Source of the DNA: Panorpa germanica | Taxonomy: Eukaryota; Arthropoda; Insecta; Mecoptera; Panorpidae | Length of the DNA stretch: 64,000 nt | NCBI GenBank assembly: GCA_963678705.1 | Contig: OY783204.1 | Span: forward strand, 558,001-622,000 | Reading direction: 5' to 3' | Part shown: positions 37,240 to 49,053 of the stretch, one piece after another | How the letters are laid out: the number at the start of each line of letters is the position of its first letter | Numbering within the stretch: the first letter of the stretch is position 1 | The notes under the pieces: model-generated | What the model was told of the DNA's origin: nothing | The model's input: the letters and a program-made list of their open reading frames with translations, nothing else | The model's database searches: none | Made by a program: the position numbers and the translations under genes

Positions 37240-40200
37240 ATGGCATCGAACAATTCACTGGCATTTATCGAGAAGTTAACTGGCCGTGAAAACTATTCGA
37301 CTTGGCAATTCGCAGTGAAAACATACCTACAACACGAAGAACTATGGGATTGCATTGAGGTTAACCCGACGTCACCTGAAGATTCAAAACGTGATACAAA
37401 AGCAAAAACAAAGATAATTCTTCTGGTTGATCCGATCAATTACGTTCATATCCAAGAGGAAAACACGGCCAAAAGAGTTTGGGACAAATTGGCCGCAGCG
37501 TTCGACGACTCCGGACTTACACGCCGAGTTGGTCTGCTGCGTGATTTATGTAACACATCGCTCAGTGAATGTCAAAATATAGAAGAGTATGTGAGCAAAA
37601 TTATGTCAACAGCTCACAAGCTGAGCAACATTGGCTTTAAAGTGGACGACGAGTGGCTCGGGACATTGCTGATCTCCGGTCTGCCCGAATCATATCAACC
37701 AATGATTATTGCGATCGAAAGCTCTGGCACAAAAATAACTGCAGACAGTGTTAAAGCAAAACTATTACAAGATGTTAGAAATTCAGACAACAACACAACG
37801 GCTTTTGCTGTCAACAAGAAGTTTCATAACAACTCTGTAAAGAAGAAGTTCTACAAGGGTCCGAGATGTTATTCCTGCAATCAATATGGACATAAACGCT
37901 CTGAATGCAACAAACACAAACCCAAGAACAAGACACAGAAACCTAGCTCTTCTTATGCTTGGTACATAGACTCCGGTGCTTCGGCACATATGACTAAGAC
38001 CAAGAATATAATTGTAAAGGAAACTACCCCTATAACAAAGAACATTCGAGTTGCTGATAACAAAGTGTTATCTGTGCAAAGCTCAGGAGATGTGAGCTTA
38101 AATATTTATGACCAAAACGGGCAAGAGAATAAGATTCTGTTCACAAATGTCTTATATGTTCCTGAATTGGCAACTAATCTGATATCTGTAAGCCAAATTA
38201 TTAAAAATGGAGGCCAAGTGAAATTTGATACCTCAGGCTGTGTGATCATGAACCGCAAGAATCAAATAATAGCAACTGCGAGCATTGTAAATAACATGTA
38301 CCGGCTGAACATGCCTGAAAGCCTTGCGCACATGTCCAGTGTTGAACATGAACAAGATGCCTTTTGCTGGCACCAGAGGATGGGACATCTTAATTTCCAA
38401 ACTTTGAAAAAAATGTCTGATAACACAGAGCATTTAACTTTCTCAGGAAAAACAGAAAATCTGACATGCATAACCTGTAAAGAAGGAAAGCAGACACGGT
38501 TACCTTTTAAAAGTGATGGATTAAGAGTCACCAAACCCCTAAAACTGGTTCATTCTGACGTATGTGGGCCAATGGAAACCCAGTCTCTCGGTGGGAGCAG
38601 ATATTTTTTAACCTTCCTTGATGAATATTCCAAGAAGATTTCAGTATACTTTCTTCACAACAAGTCTGAAGTGCTCAGTAAATTCAAAGAATTCAAGCAA
38701 GAAGTTGAAAATCAATTGGATGCTCGTATAAAGGTTCTTCGTACAGACAACGGACTTGAATACGATAACAAAGCCTTCTCTGATTACCTGAAAGGTGCCG
38801 GAATCATCCATCAAACCACCACACCATACAAGCCTGAAGAGAATGGGACTACGGAACGCATGAATCGGACACTGGTTGAAAAAGCGAAGTGCATGCTACT
38901 CAACGCTGGTCTGCCGAAGTTGTATTGGGCAGATGCAATACACACTGCTGCTTACATCATCAATCGTTCCCCAACCAGATCCTTGGCTTTGAAGACTCCT
39001 ATGGAAATGTGGTGTGGACGCAAACCAAATGTTAATCATATGCGTATATTTGGCTGCGAGGCAATGGTTCATCTGCCTAAAGAAAAACGCAGAAAATGGG
39101 ACCCAAAGGCTCACAGAACGATTTTCATCGGATACTGCGACCATACAAAAGGATACAGATTCACATTACCAAATTCTAGAAAGGTAATAAAGAGCAGAGA
39201 TGCTACATTTCTTGAATCCTCAGTGAAGAGGGACTTTGTTTCAGTAGAATTGTCTGAGACAGACACTGAAAATGACAAAATAAATACAAAAAAGGAAGAT
39301 GTAAGAGAGAAAGCAAAAACGGAAGAGAACAGCTTGATTGACAATGACACAAATTCAGAAAGTTCATATGAGACAGTGAAAGGAAACAGGTCAACGTCCG
39401 ACAGTGAATATTTACCTGACACCAGTATTGATTCTCCTCCTGTCAGTAATGTGACATTGAGACCAAGAAATAAAACAAAAAAATAAGAATTTCAACTCAC
39501 CATGTACTGAAGAACATACTCATCTGTGTTTATTCTCATCCTGTGTTCCTGTAACATATGAAGAAGCAGCACATTCAACAAATAAAAATGAATGGATAAA
39601 GTCAATCAATGAAGAACTTGATGCTCATAAGAAAAATGAAACCTGGACATTGATAGAAAAACCTCCAAATGCCAAAGTGATCGGCAGTAAATGGGTGTTC
39701 CGAATAAAGGAAGAGTCAACGGGTCCACGGTTCAAATCGAGACTTTGTGCTAAGGGATTTGCACAAACCGCAGGTATTGACTACACAGAAACCTTCGCTC
39801 CGACTGTAAGGTATGATTCAATACGTTTATTGCTTTCCATGGCTGTCCAAAATAAACTTAAAATCTTACAACTTGATGTAAAAACTGCATTTCTATATGG
39901 TGAACTTGAAGAGACCATATTTATGTCTCCGCCTGAAGGTCTATCCTGTGAAAACAACATGGTATGCAAGCTCAACAAGTCGCTGTATGGTTTAAAGCAA
40001 GCCCCCAGAAGCTGGAATAAGAAATTTGACTCAATATTAAAGAAATTTGGCTTTATCAACAGCAAAGCTGATCAATGTGTGTATGTTGGTCATGTCAATA
40101 ATGAGAAATGTTATCTTTGCCTGTATGTGGATGATGGCCTACTATTTTCTAAAATTGAATCCACTCTGAAAGAAATAACTAAAGAACTACAATCTGTACT

Positions 40201-41086
40201 GGAAGTAAAAATATTGAACACACCAAGTAATTTTGTGGGCATGCAAATTGAGATACTTAGCAACGGTATTTTTATACATCAGACCAAGTATGTTGATCAA
40301 CTGTTAGAGAAGTTTAACATGACTGATGCTAACCCGAACACTGTTCCAGTGGACCCCCATGTCAAGCTACAAAAGGGAGATGGAGAACCAGAGAAAAACT
40401 ATCCATACAGAGAAGCTGTGGGTTCTCTTATGCATCTGGCTACAGTTAGTCGACCAGAAATTATGTTTGCCGTGAGCCTGGTGAGTCGATTTTTAAGTTG
40501 CTATAACAAATCACACTGGAACGCTGTCATGAAGATCTTCAAGTATCTGAAGGATACTAAAGATTAGGGCCTGTACTACTCATCAACATCAGAGCCACCA
40601 GCTGTTACTGGTTATAGCGATGCTGATTATGCAAATGATATTGATACAAGACGCTCAGTTACTGGCTACGTCTTCATAAAGAATGGTGCTGCTGTGACAA
40701 GGTCCAGCCAACGCCAACAGACGGTTGCTCTGTCAACAACAGAAGCTGAATTTATGGCAGCCTGTGCTGCAACAAAAGAGGCTATGTGGATAAAGCAAGT
40801 GTTATGTGATATTGGTGAATATAAACAAGACACTATGTGTTTACATTTGGACAATCAAAGTGCCATCAGTGTAATCAAGAATATAAATTTTCATAAAAGA
40901 TGTAAACATATTGATATTAAGTATCACTTCATAAAAGAAAAATATTTTCAAAAAATTATAGATCTTAAATCTGTAAGCACTGCTGATCAATATGCAGATA
41001 TATTAACTAATGCATTGTCAAAAGATAAATTCCAATTCTTAAGATCGAAACTTGGTATGTTTAACTACAACTCTGTTTCTAAGTGA
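37240..41086 (+). pseudogene. Copia gag-pol polyprotein, two disabling lesions
   Basis: 37240-39486 is open for 748 codons: gag (ENYSTWQFAVKTYL), a CCHC knuckle (CYSCNQYGHKRSEC), protease (YIDSGASAHMT), a GAG-prewithdrawn/zinc region (WHQRMGHLN), integrase (D at SDVCGPM, D at LRTDNGLEY, E at ENGTTERMN). A frameshift in the A-run at about 39,474-39,484 shifts the frame. RT follows in frame 39,485-40,567 (VDD motif at YVDDGLLFS, KTAFLYGELEE), ends at a TAG at 40,565, and the RNase H part resumes in the same frame to 41,086 (ALSTTEAEFMAA). One frameshift plus one stop thus separate it from a full copia polyprotein. Confidence 0.88.
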
Positions 41087-41186
41087 TATGTCAGAATATC
41101 TTGTAGTATAACTTGATTAATATTTTCATGTTTTTGATACTCAATTAATTATGATTTATTGTTAGAATGTCTAACTTTAGAGGGAG

Positions 41187-41354
41187 TGTTGGATTTAAAT
41201 TTAGCGCCCTCTAGTAATTGACACTTCTACTTTTCTTTTTCTTTTTACTGTCTGTAATTCTGTACTCTGTGATATCACAATGCAAGTGTACTTTTGGTTA
41301 GTAAAATATACCTGATTAATATAAAATAGTAGTTTATTTCTGCTAAATATAATA
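41187..41354 (+). repeat. Copia right LTR
   Basis: Starts TGTTGGATTT right after a purine-rich tract and ends TATAATA before GATAC. Confidence 0.85.
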
Positions 41355-41541
41355 GATACCTTTTATGAAACTCAAAACAAGGTCTTCTTCCTTAGATCCG
41401 GAAATAAAAGTAAAATATATTTTAGTTTAACTGCTAATTTTAGTCAAACTTCTCTTTATTGATCATGATTATTCTATTTAAGATACTAGCGGCACTACGC
41501 TAGCATCTTAAATACTACTAGCTGGAAGCTACCAGCAAGAT

Positions 41542-42060
41542 ATGGGAGAGAATAAATATATCTCCATGAGTCAGACCTCTGTAAGCCGGAGCATTACTGA
41601 AGTCATAAATGCCGTTTATGATAGTGGAATGCTACAACAATATATTCAATTTACGAACACTATAGAAAAATTAAATAAGAATCGATCTGAGTAAGTTATT
41701 TTAACTTTGTCACTTAGTTTGTTAGTTAGCACTTAAATCTGATGATGCCTATAGTTCGAATAACATTTTACAGATTTTACGACAAGTATGGTTTTCCAGG
41801 AGTTATAGGTTCCATTGATTGCACTCATGTGGCCATATTTCTACCACCTTCGTCGGATCGTCGGAATATTGAACGTATTTACCAATTATAATAAATTTCT
41901 AGATTTGTGACGCAAATAAAAAAATCATTTGTGTTCAATATTGCATCAACGCGAAATTTCCAGGAAGTACGCATGATTCCCATATCTGGAAATAATTGCA
42001 ACGAGCTGCCCTTAATGAAACAAAAGCATAAACCAAATAAATACTTTTTACTAGGTACTA
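41542..42060 (+). pseudogene. PIF/Harbinger transposase relic 1
   Basis: First block 41542-41690 (MSQTSVSRSITEVINAVY, helix-turn-helix-like), then a GTAAGT donor at 41691, an acceptor ending at 41772, and FYDKYGFPGVIGSIDCTHVA with the first catalytic Asp. A later block KFPGSTHDSHIW at about 41,950-41,990 is in a shifted frame. These are DDE_Tnp_4 hallmarks. The copy is interrupted and truncated near 42,080. Confidence 0.75.
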
Positions 42061-42145
42061 TTACAATAATTACTAATAATGAGGAATTAGTGTAATAAAT
42101 AACTTTTATTGAAAAGGCAGCGTATGATGATGACGCCGCTCTCAA

Positions 42146-43078
42146 ATGCAGATCCAGATTCTCCTGAGGATCGATGCAATACAAGGCATAGTTCAAGGCA
42201 AGTTGGCTGAACTCGAAGACGAAACTATTAGAGCAATTGTGTTATCTGACAGGTTTAAACTGAAGGCGAAGAAACAAGCACTCAAGTGCGGGTTGAGGTG
42301 GCCTTGTAACACCAAAGACGTAGAGAGCGCAAAACTTAAAGCGAAAATCGCAGAAAGATGTAAGTACTATAACTTGAACTTACAAGGAATTAGTGTTAAA
42401 GAGTTTCGTGACAGCACCATCGCAAATAGATGGCTGTGGGACAGCACCCTACTCCAAGCGAATAGGTTTAACGATGCTGTCAGGTTACGCACCAACACCT
42501 ATGGGTGCAAAAAGGTGCTAGCAAATAGAGGAGGAAGTGAAAATGTATCATGCGATGGTTGTCATCTAATGAATGAAACACTGAGACATATACTTGAAAC
42601 ATGCTATGTACTAAAACCACTAAGAATCAAGCGACACGACGAAATAGTCAACTTACTCATTAAGAAATTAGCTAAAACACACAAAAATAGTATTATGTTG
42701 AAAGAACCGTGCTTGACATCACGCCTGGGTCTGTTAAAGCCGGATCTCATCTTCATCAACAATAAATATGGGTACATAATTGATGTGACCGTTAGGTTCG
42801 AAAATGAAGACAGCCTGCAGCGTGCTGCGGCGGAGAAACGGGATAAATATACAATCTTAATACCTCAAATACTAGAAACGTACAGTCTCGATGCAGTGCA
42901 CATGTCGCCCATAGTGATAGGATCTACAGGTGAACTACCAAAGATTACGTTAAAGGAGTTGAGCATACTTGGCACCGATACGTATCACATGAAATTAACT
43001 TGTTCAATGGTAGCTCTTAGGACGTCCGTGGAGATGGTAAACATCTCCCTCGACTACTTCAGGCATAAGAATTTGTAA
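42146..43078 (+). pseudogene. R2-superclade LINE C-terminal part with endonuclease domain
   Basis: 310 open codons. The N-terminal 130 residues are thumb/linker helices (CGLRWPCNTKDVE). A CCHC knuckle follows (CDGCHLMNETLRHILETC). The restriction-like endonuclease domain follows (RLGLLKPDLIFINN, YIIDVTVRFEN, KRDKY), with the PD...D...K arrangement of R2-type elements. The RT is missing upstream, so it is a 5'-truncated copy, yet its frame is undamaged. It is related to the pieces at 45,400 and 47,460. It sits between two Harbinger relics. Confidence 0.82.
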
Positions 43079-43149
43079 TATAATGATTTTTGTAATGACT
43101 GTTAACTCTGTAATAACTTTTCCATTTTTTTTTTTAAATTTCTTCGATT

Positions 43150-43880
43150 GAAAAAAAAAAATTGTTTTAGGTATTTGGAGACGGGATCATCTTTCAAAAC
43201 TATTGCATATTCTTTCCGACTCGCTAATAACACAGTTGGTGGTATTGTACATGAAACCCGCAGGGCGATATGGGAGAAAGTACACATGAAATTCTCATAG
43301 AATGAAGAGACCATCAACACTACAGAACGGTTCTGGCAGCGATGGAAGTTCCCAAATTGCATAGGTGTTATTGATGGAAAACATATTCGCATTAAATCTC
43401 CATTACACTAAGGCAGCTTACATTATAATTATAAGCAATTTTTTTCTATCGTTCTGCAAGCTGTTGATTTAGACTATAGATTTATAGCAATAGAAGTTAG
43501 GTACGATAAAGAAAGTGATTGCGAAATCTCTTCAAATTGAAATTTATCAAGCATGCTACTAAATGGTTCTCTGAATGTCGAGTCTAAGTGATAGTTACCG
43601 AGTACTGAAATTTTCTTATCTCACGTAATGATAGGAGGTGAAGCCCTATCCGCAAAAGAAAGTAGGATATGAGGAGCAAAACTTCAACCAAAGATTAAGG
43701 TTAGTCAGACAGGTGGTGCAATGCGCTTTTGGCATAATGAACCGCAAGTGGCGCATAATAAAAAAGGCAATAGAAGTGGAGCCCCACCGAGCTAATAGCA
43801 TAATCAAATGCTTATGTTTACTGCATAATATTATAATGGATAGGGAAGGTGTTCCCATAAGTTTTATAGTATAAAGCGCT
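43150..43880 (+). pseudogene. PIF/Harbinger transposase relic 2
   Basis: Broken frames give [38 protein letters not shown] (first Asp of the DDE set) and, at 43,690-43,855, FNQRLRLVRQVVQCAFGIMN (C-terminal helix). It differs from relic 1 in its signature ([13 protein letters not shown] against GSIDCTHVA), so it belongs to another subfamily. Confidence 0.75.
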
Positions 43881-43959
43881 GGCGTTGGGATCAGTCAATT
43901 ACAAGCAATCAACCAGAGCAAAACCAAGAGTGAAAAGTGCGAAACAGTAGTTCTAAATA

Positions 43960-44117
43960 CTTGTAAAATAGCTGTAAATTATTTGTGTGTTATTAAATAA
44001 AGTCTGTAAAAAATGTTAATCCTTCTTTTCATTTTAAATTAGTGAATTGTTAGTGAAAATAATTACTCCGCTCAGTAATTAAAGGAATGCAAGTCACTTG
44101 CGTGTCAACACGTAACA
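43960..44117 (+). repeat. Gypsy left LTR, 3' part
   Basis: Shares aataaagtctgtaaa, gttaatccttct and aattactccgctc with the right LTR. Its 5' half could not be aligned with the right LTR. Confidence 0.55.
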
Positions 44118-44280
44118 TTTGGTGTCATAAGTGGGATAGCTGCAGTAGAGACCGCTGCAGAGAGAATTCCAAGGAGAAAAACGGTAAAATTAATTTCAAA
44201 GAAATATCTAGAAAATTCCAGAGAATTCCAGAAACTTCTAGAAAGTAGTTTCAAAACCAATTACAACACAACGCAATAAA

Positions 44281-44640
44281 AATGGAGGAACTATTAAAAG
44301 AAATTAGAGAGATGAAAATAGTAATTAAAGAACAGACAGAAAAGTCTAAAGAAGAAATCTTCAAGAAGTTTCAATAACAAACAGCCGCATTACAAAAACA
44401 GAATTTAGCGTTCCAAGTACAGTTACAAGCTGTAGAAGATGCTTGCAGAGGATTCAAAAAGGAATTAGAAAGGCGCATAGACAAAATAGAAGATAATGTG
44501 GCGCAAAGCCTTCAATCAGTAACTATACGTGAAGAGCTGGCTGAGACTAAAATTCAAGGAATAGAAGAACGCATTGAAAACGTTCAAAAGAATGGGAAGC
44601 AACTTGCCGAGAAAAAAAATTGAAAAACAATTGAGAACAA
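44281..44640 (+). pseudogene. Gypsy gag-like coiled-coil fragment
   Basis: From an ATG: MEELLKEIREMKIVIKEQTE, then a stop at about 44,376 and a further open stretch with heptad-like helices (ERIENVQKNGKQLAEKK). It lies where gag is expected after the primer site. Decayed. Confidence 0.5.
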
Positions 44641-44727
44641 TATAGACGTTGTACGATAATAATGCATTAATAAATGGTGTTTTTATTTCATTATTAAAAT
44701 TATAATAAATTAAAATAATAATCAAAT

Positions 44728-45384
44728 GTGCTACACCGGTGTAAAAAAAAATATCAGTGGAACGATGGTGTCGAAATTGTGACACCTGTACAGAGAAATC
44801 GAGAACCTATGCATACCTACACCGAGGGAGCACCGTTCGAAAGAGTTGGAATGGACATTTTAGGACCACTGCCACAAAGCCGAACCGGCAATAAGTACGT
44901 GTTGATCGTGGTGGATTATTTTACCAAATGGCCTGAAATACTTCCTATCCCGAATCAAGAAGCAATTACAGTTGCAAAAGTCCTTGTGAAAGAAGTAGTA
45001 TCCCGTTATGGAGTTCCCCTAGAGCTACATTTGGATCAAGGAAGAAATTTTGAATCCGCCGTATTCCAGCTGATTTCGAAACTTCTGGGAATGCATAAAA
45101 CCCAATCAACATCATTACATTCGCAGTCGAACGGCATGGTTGAGAGACTAAATCGTACAATAGAAGAATATCTGTCGAAATTTGTCAATGCTAATCAAGA
45201 CAATTGGGACGAGATGATACCTCTTTTTCTACTAGCGTATCGGTCAGCGGTGCACGAAGCAACACGGCAGACTCCAGCCGCTATGCTAATGGGACGTGAA
45301 CTCAGATTACCCTTTGACATAATGTATGGACCTCCTCCCGAAAGAAGGTTTATTGGCAACGAAGAATACTGCGAAACCCTATTT
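44728..45384 (+). pseudogene. Ty3/gypsy integrase, N-terminal and core part
   Basis: Core: MDILGPLP (first Asp), VVDYFTKWPE, LHLDQGRNFES (second Asp), HSQSNGMVERLNRT (Glu), then WDEMIPLFLLAYRSAVHEAT and RLPFDIMYGPP. The frame breaks off after EEYCETL, where R2-like sequence follows in the same frame. The 658-codon frame 44728-46704 is therefore an accidental chimera of integrase, R2-like RT and a third sequence. The integrase C-terminus is at 47,783 and 57,342. Confidence 0.85.
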
Positions 45385-46260
45385 TCAAAGAAAGGAGCAG
45401 ACGCTAGCTTGGAGACGAACTGGCGTCCGATTACAATAGCTCCGCTTCTAGCAAAACTGTATGCAAACACCATACATGATATGATCAAGTATCACATAAA
45501 TTTAAATCCGAAACAACGAGGCTTCACAACCCAAAATGGATGTCTTAGTAACATCACCATTTTTGAGGAACTATTAAAGGAATCTAAACCTTCAGCTGGA
45601 GTTGTGGTGTCTGTTATAGATATTTCTAAGGCGTTTGATAGCGTGCCTCACGAAGCTATATACAAAGCACTAAAAAGACAAGGTGTTCTACCATTAATAA
45701 TTACATCTATACAGAACATGTATAAAGGAGCTTATACAAACATTGCTGTGGGCAATGAACAAGTTCAAATGAACATCTTAAAGGGAGTAAAGCAAGGAGA
45801 TCCGCTTTCTCGACTTCTGTTCAATACCGTACTTGATACAGTATTTGACAACTTGGAAGTAACAGAAGGATTCATGTTGTATGTCACACACGTGAAAGCG
45901 CTGGCATTCACAGACGATATCCTATTGATCGGTAGTGACGCAAGTGACGCACAAACACAGCTAAATATAGTCTGTAGAACACTTAATGAACTAGGGCTAA
46001 AAATATCAGCCGCAAAATCATCAACATTTGCAATTAAATGTTTACCTGGTAAAACATATGGAATCGTCGATCCAGAGTTGGTTGATCCGATCAGCAAAGC
46101 CAAGTTGCCGCATAATCAATGCAACGATATATTCAAATATCTGGGCATGAAGTTAGTCTTTTTAGACCTAATTGACAGCATTGAGAGGCTGCAAAAATCT
46201 AGTTTGGATGCGCTCCAAAAAATAGAATTACTAAGGACTTATATCCTTAGCCACTATAAA
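45385..46260 (+). pseudogene. R2-like LINE reverse transcriptase fragment
   Basis: RT palm and fingers: NWRPITIAP, LNPKQRGFTTQNGC, VVSVIDISKAFDSVPHEAIY (motif A), GVKQGDPLSRLLFN (motif B), ALAFTDDILLIG (motif C, TDD in place of the usual ADD), LGLKISAAKSSTF, and a thumb start LLRTYILSHY. It has inserted in the gypsy integrase and is itself cut at about 46,260. Confidence 0.82.
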
Positions 46261-47455
46261 TGTGTTCTCTCATTTAAGTACAATAAAATTAATCGTAACT
46301 TTTCAAATATTTACTTTTATGCAAAGGCAATATGTAAATTTTCGGGCTGCGCTGTATATTACTTTAGAGTTTATAAAAATGCTAAAAACGACAACAATAA
46401 TGACATTTCAAATGATTATCAACAAAGTTATGTTCCTGCAGCGCAGTCGTATAATAAAGAGCATTCCCCCGATCCTATAATTTTTAATAACAATAATCCA
46501 TGTTTAAGTAAATCTAACCCGACTTTAAATAATAATGAAATAGATTCAAATGGTTTATCTGAATTCCCCATTCAACACACAAATACACAAGAATCAGGCC
46601 ATATGCAAACAGTATTATCTGATGTCACACATGAGGTGTTTAGTTGTGTTAATTACACATCTAATTACAATTTGAATGAAAACAAACTATGTTCAAATAT
46701 ATAAGTATTTGTACGAGATCCGGGAGTCACTAAAATAGTCATGACAGTCTGAATAACGTTTCAGATTATGTTATTTTTGAATTGAACTATAATTAGTAGG
46801 TTGAAGTATGCAAATTGAACTGCTAAATAATTGTTACTCATATTTGAGCTCTACAAGTATAATAATGTATTGTTTGCTCTTGCTCTTTGGCTCACTATGC
46901 CACTAAATACGCGAGGTAAATATGTGAGTTAAAAAAACGAAACTTAAGAATTTCAGATTTAGTTCTCCTAAGAAATTGAAATCAATCACTGCTATGTATT
47001 TATTTATTATTTTATTATTTATTAATTGATTTGATAGTATTTGCTTCTACCATCAATATCAGCACCGAAGGCGACTCCAGGCAGTCACGACGATTATCTT
47101 CAATAATTATATTAAATCATTATGCCTAAATGACAATCTGTCTTGAAATAATTACATTTTGTTCTGCTTAGGTTATTATTGTATATATCATGTTAATTGT
47201 ACCTTGCGCTTGGCAAGGGTGGGTGGGTGTTAATAATATTAACATTTAACATTTCAGGTTTCAATTTCACGGCCGCCATTTTTAAGTTCTGTCAGATACA
47301 ATTATTTTGATTTGTTAAAATGGAGCTGGACCACATCTTGAAGAATTATGCGCAATATGACGAAGAGACGACTAGGCTTTTCCCGGAATTGCTATATGAT
47401 AATAGACACAGTAAGTGGAAGTAAATTACATTTAGAACGTTAATCTGTCCGCCAA
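46261..47455 (+). mobile_element. Unidentified insert inside the R2-like element
   Basis: It separates the R2-like thumb start (46,255) from its continuation (47,460). It holds an Asn-rich open tail to 46,704 (FSNIYFYAKAICKFSGCAVY at its start) and a short ATG frame at 47321-47425 (MELDHILKNYAQYDEETTRL) followed by a donor-like GTAAGT. 46,705-47,320 is non-coding. No TIR or target duplication was found, so the class is unknown. Confidence 0.45.
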
Positions 47456-47782
47456 CCTATAAGCATGCGAAATTGACCAGTGCATCAGAAAAATGGTCAA
47501 GAAGTCATTGCACCTACCAGACGATGTATCGACCGGCTTCATCTACACAAGGGTGAAGGACGGCGGTGTGGGAGTCCCATGAATGTCATCAAGGAATAAC
47601 TTCTCACTTTTGAGAAGTTATGTGAAAATCTATAGTACGGATGACGAGGTGCTACAAGCAATAACTGCCAGAGGCAGGTTTATCAGAAAAGCGAATATTT
47701 TGGCAAGGAAGTGCGGGCTTACTTGGCCGTGCACTTTGGATGAAGTGGAGCGAAGTAAACTAGAATCTAAACGTAACGCAAG
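47456..47782 (+). pseudogene. R2-like LINE thumb fragment
   Basis: CEIDQCIRKMVKKSLHLPDD, STGFIYTRVKDGGVGVP, then a stop, then LRSYVKIYSTDDEVLQAI and CGLTWPCTLDEVE. The last motif parallels CGLRWPCNTKDVE in the 42,146 ORF. It joins the RT fragment that ends near 46,260. The zinc knuckle and endonuclease are missing. Confidence 0.75.
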
Positions 47783-47982
47783 CATTAGAAGATATCCACA
47801 AATTTGCAAGAGAACGCCTTCAGTTAGCGACGGATCGCTCGAAAACGCGTTATGATTGTGGGAAACAAAGTCAGCGCTTTTGCAGAGATGATGCGGTATG
47901 GCTTTACTATCCTAAGAAAAAGATAGGACAAAGCCCTAAGCTACAAGCCAAATAGGAAGGACCGTATTTAATATCGGCTGTC
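47783..47982 (+). pseudogene. Gypsy integrase C-terminal part, left of the Polinton
   Basis: A shifted frame gives LEDIHKFARERLQLATDRSK, RDDAVWLYYPKKKIGQSPKL and, after a TAG in place of a Trp codon (QAK*EGPY), ends LISAV at the Polinton border. The same frame resumes at 57,342. Confidence 0.75.
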
Positions 47983-48180
47983 AGTAGTTGTACAAGGCGG
48001 GTTCTGGCTTAAATTTGAAGTTGATATGGAAATTATTGGGGTGGGGATGCATATAGGTCACGGTATGAAGAAGGGGGCGTGGCTAGACAATGTTGGGGGT
48101 AATAGTGTGGTGAGAAGTGAGGGGGTAAGTGGATAAGCTGTGTTGTGATAGGTTTAGAAGATGATGACCTCATTACAGAC
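47983..48180 (+). repeat. Polinton left terminal inverted repeat
   Basis: Starts AGTAGTTGTACAAGGCGGG and ends in ...CCTCATTACAGAC. It matches 56734-56930 in reverse with few mismatches. Confidence 0.92.
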
Positions 48181-49053
48181 TTTATCTCTAGTTACTGTCC
48201 CTACAATATCCTAGGATATGAGTGAGAAAGCAGTAATATGAAAGAGTGAGATAGCGATAATAAGTATTACGTGTGTGTTAGTATTGGTGTAGAAAATATG
48301 GCCGTAATTATTGCATTCTTCGTCAATTTCCGGAAACCAATCGTTTATGTTCGTGTCCTGAGATATGTGTGAGAAAGCAGTATTGTGAAAGAGTGAAATA
48401 GCGATATTATACATTATACCATGTGACGTCATACTAAAATAAGATTTTGGTTTTACATGTACCAATAACGTCATAGGTATCGATATATTTAATAATATAC
48501 AATTTGCTTAGCAAAAATTATTCTTACAGTGTAACATTTATGTTTCTTACAATGTAATAGATAGAGGGCAGCGACCTTATACTGAACTTATAATTTCCCA
48601 TGCATTAAGAGTTTATTAAACTATATTTTTATATGCAATAAGTTCTTCCTGATAAAACACATGTTCTTCACATATAGGTTATTTGCAAGCAGAACTGTGT
48701 GAGAACTTTGGATATAAATTATTCTTATGCAATTTTTTGTTATGCATTTGAAGTATACATTTCATTCTATGAAAAGAAATAGGACTTTCTTGTACTCGTA
48801 TAATAAAGCTAAATTTTATTTTAAAACAAGCGCATTCCTTGTTTATCTTATATGCACTCGTAAGACCACGAATTCACCAGAAAAAAAACAATATTTTCCA
48901 AACGTTGACAAAAGTTTTCAAGTCGATGTACATGTATTCCTGATAAAACACATGTTCTTCACATATAGGTTATTTGCAAGCAGAACTGTGTGAGAACTTT
49001 GGATATAAATTATTCTTATGCAAAGCGTATTTCTTATTATTAGTTGTAATTAG
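48181..49053. repeat. Polinton left subterminal region with direct repeats
   Basis: Non-coding. An 87-bp block starting tcctgataaaacacatgttc occurs at 48647-48733 and 48937-49023 with no difference seen. A second pair (gtgagaaagcagta.t.tgaa) lies at about 48,220-48,260 and 48,370-48,410. Confidence 0.8.

Larger units (their letters stand above)
36933..41354 (+). mobile_element. Nearly complete Ty1/copia LTR retrotransposon
   Basis: LTRs at 36933-37102 and 41187-41354 are about 96% alike by eye. They are flanked by 5-bp duplications GATAC (36928-36932, 41355-41359). The primer site right after the left LTR (GGTTATGGGCCCAG) is the half initiator-Met tRNA site used by copia-type elements. A purine tract TTTAGAGGGAG precedes the right LTR. 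It carries one gag-pol frame, disabled by two small lesions. The length of 4.4 kb is typical. Confidence 0.93.

Noticed and set aside
44728-46704. A single integrase-reverse transcriptase fusion gene
   Set aside because: The parts come from gypsy integrase, an R2-like LINE and a third insert. The missing gypsy part is found at 47,783 and the missing R2 part at 47,456, so the frame is a by-product of nesting.
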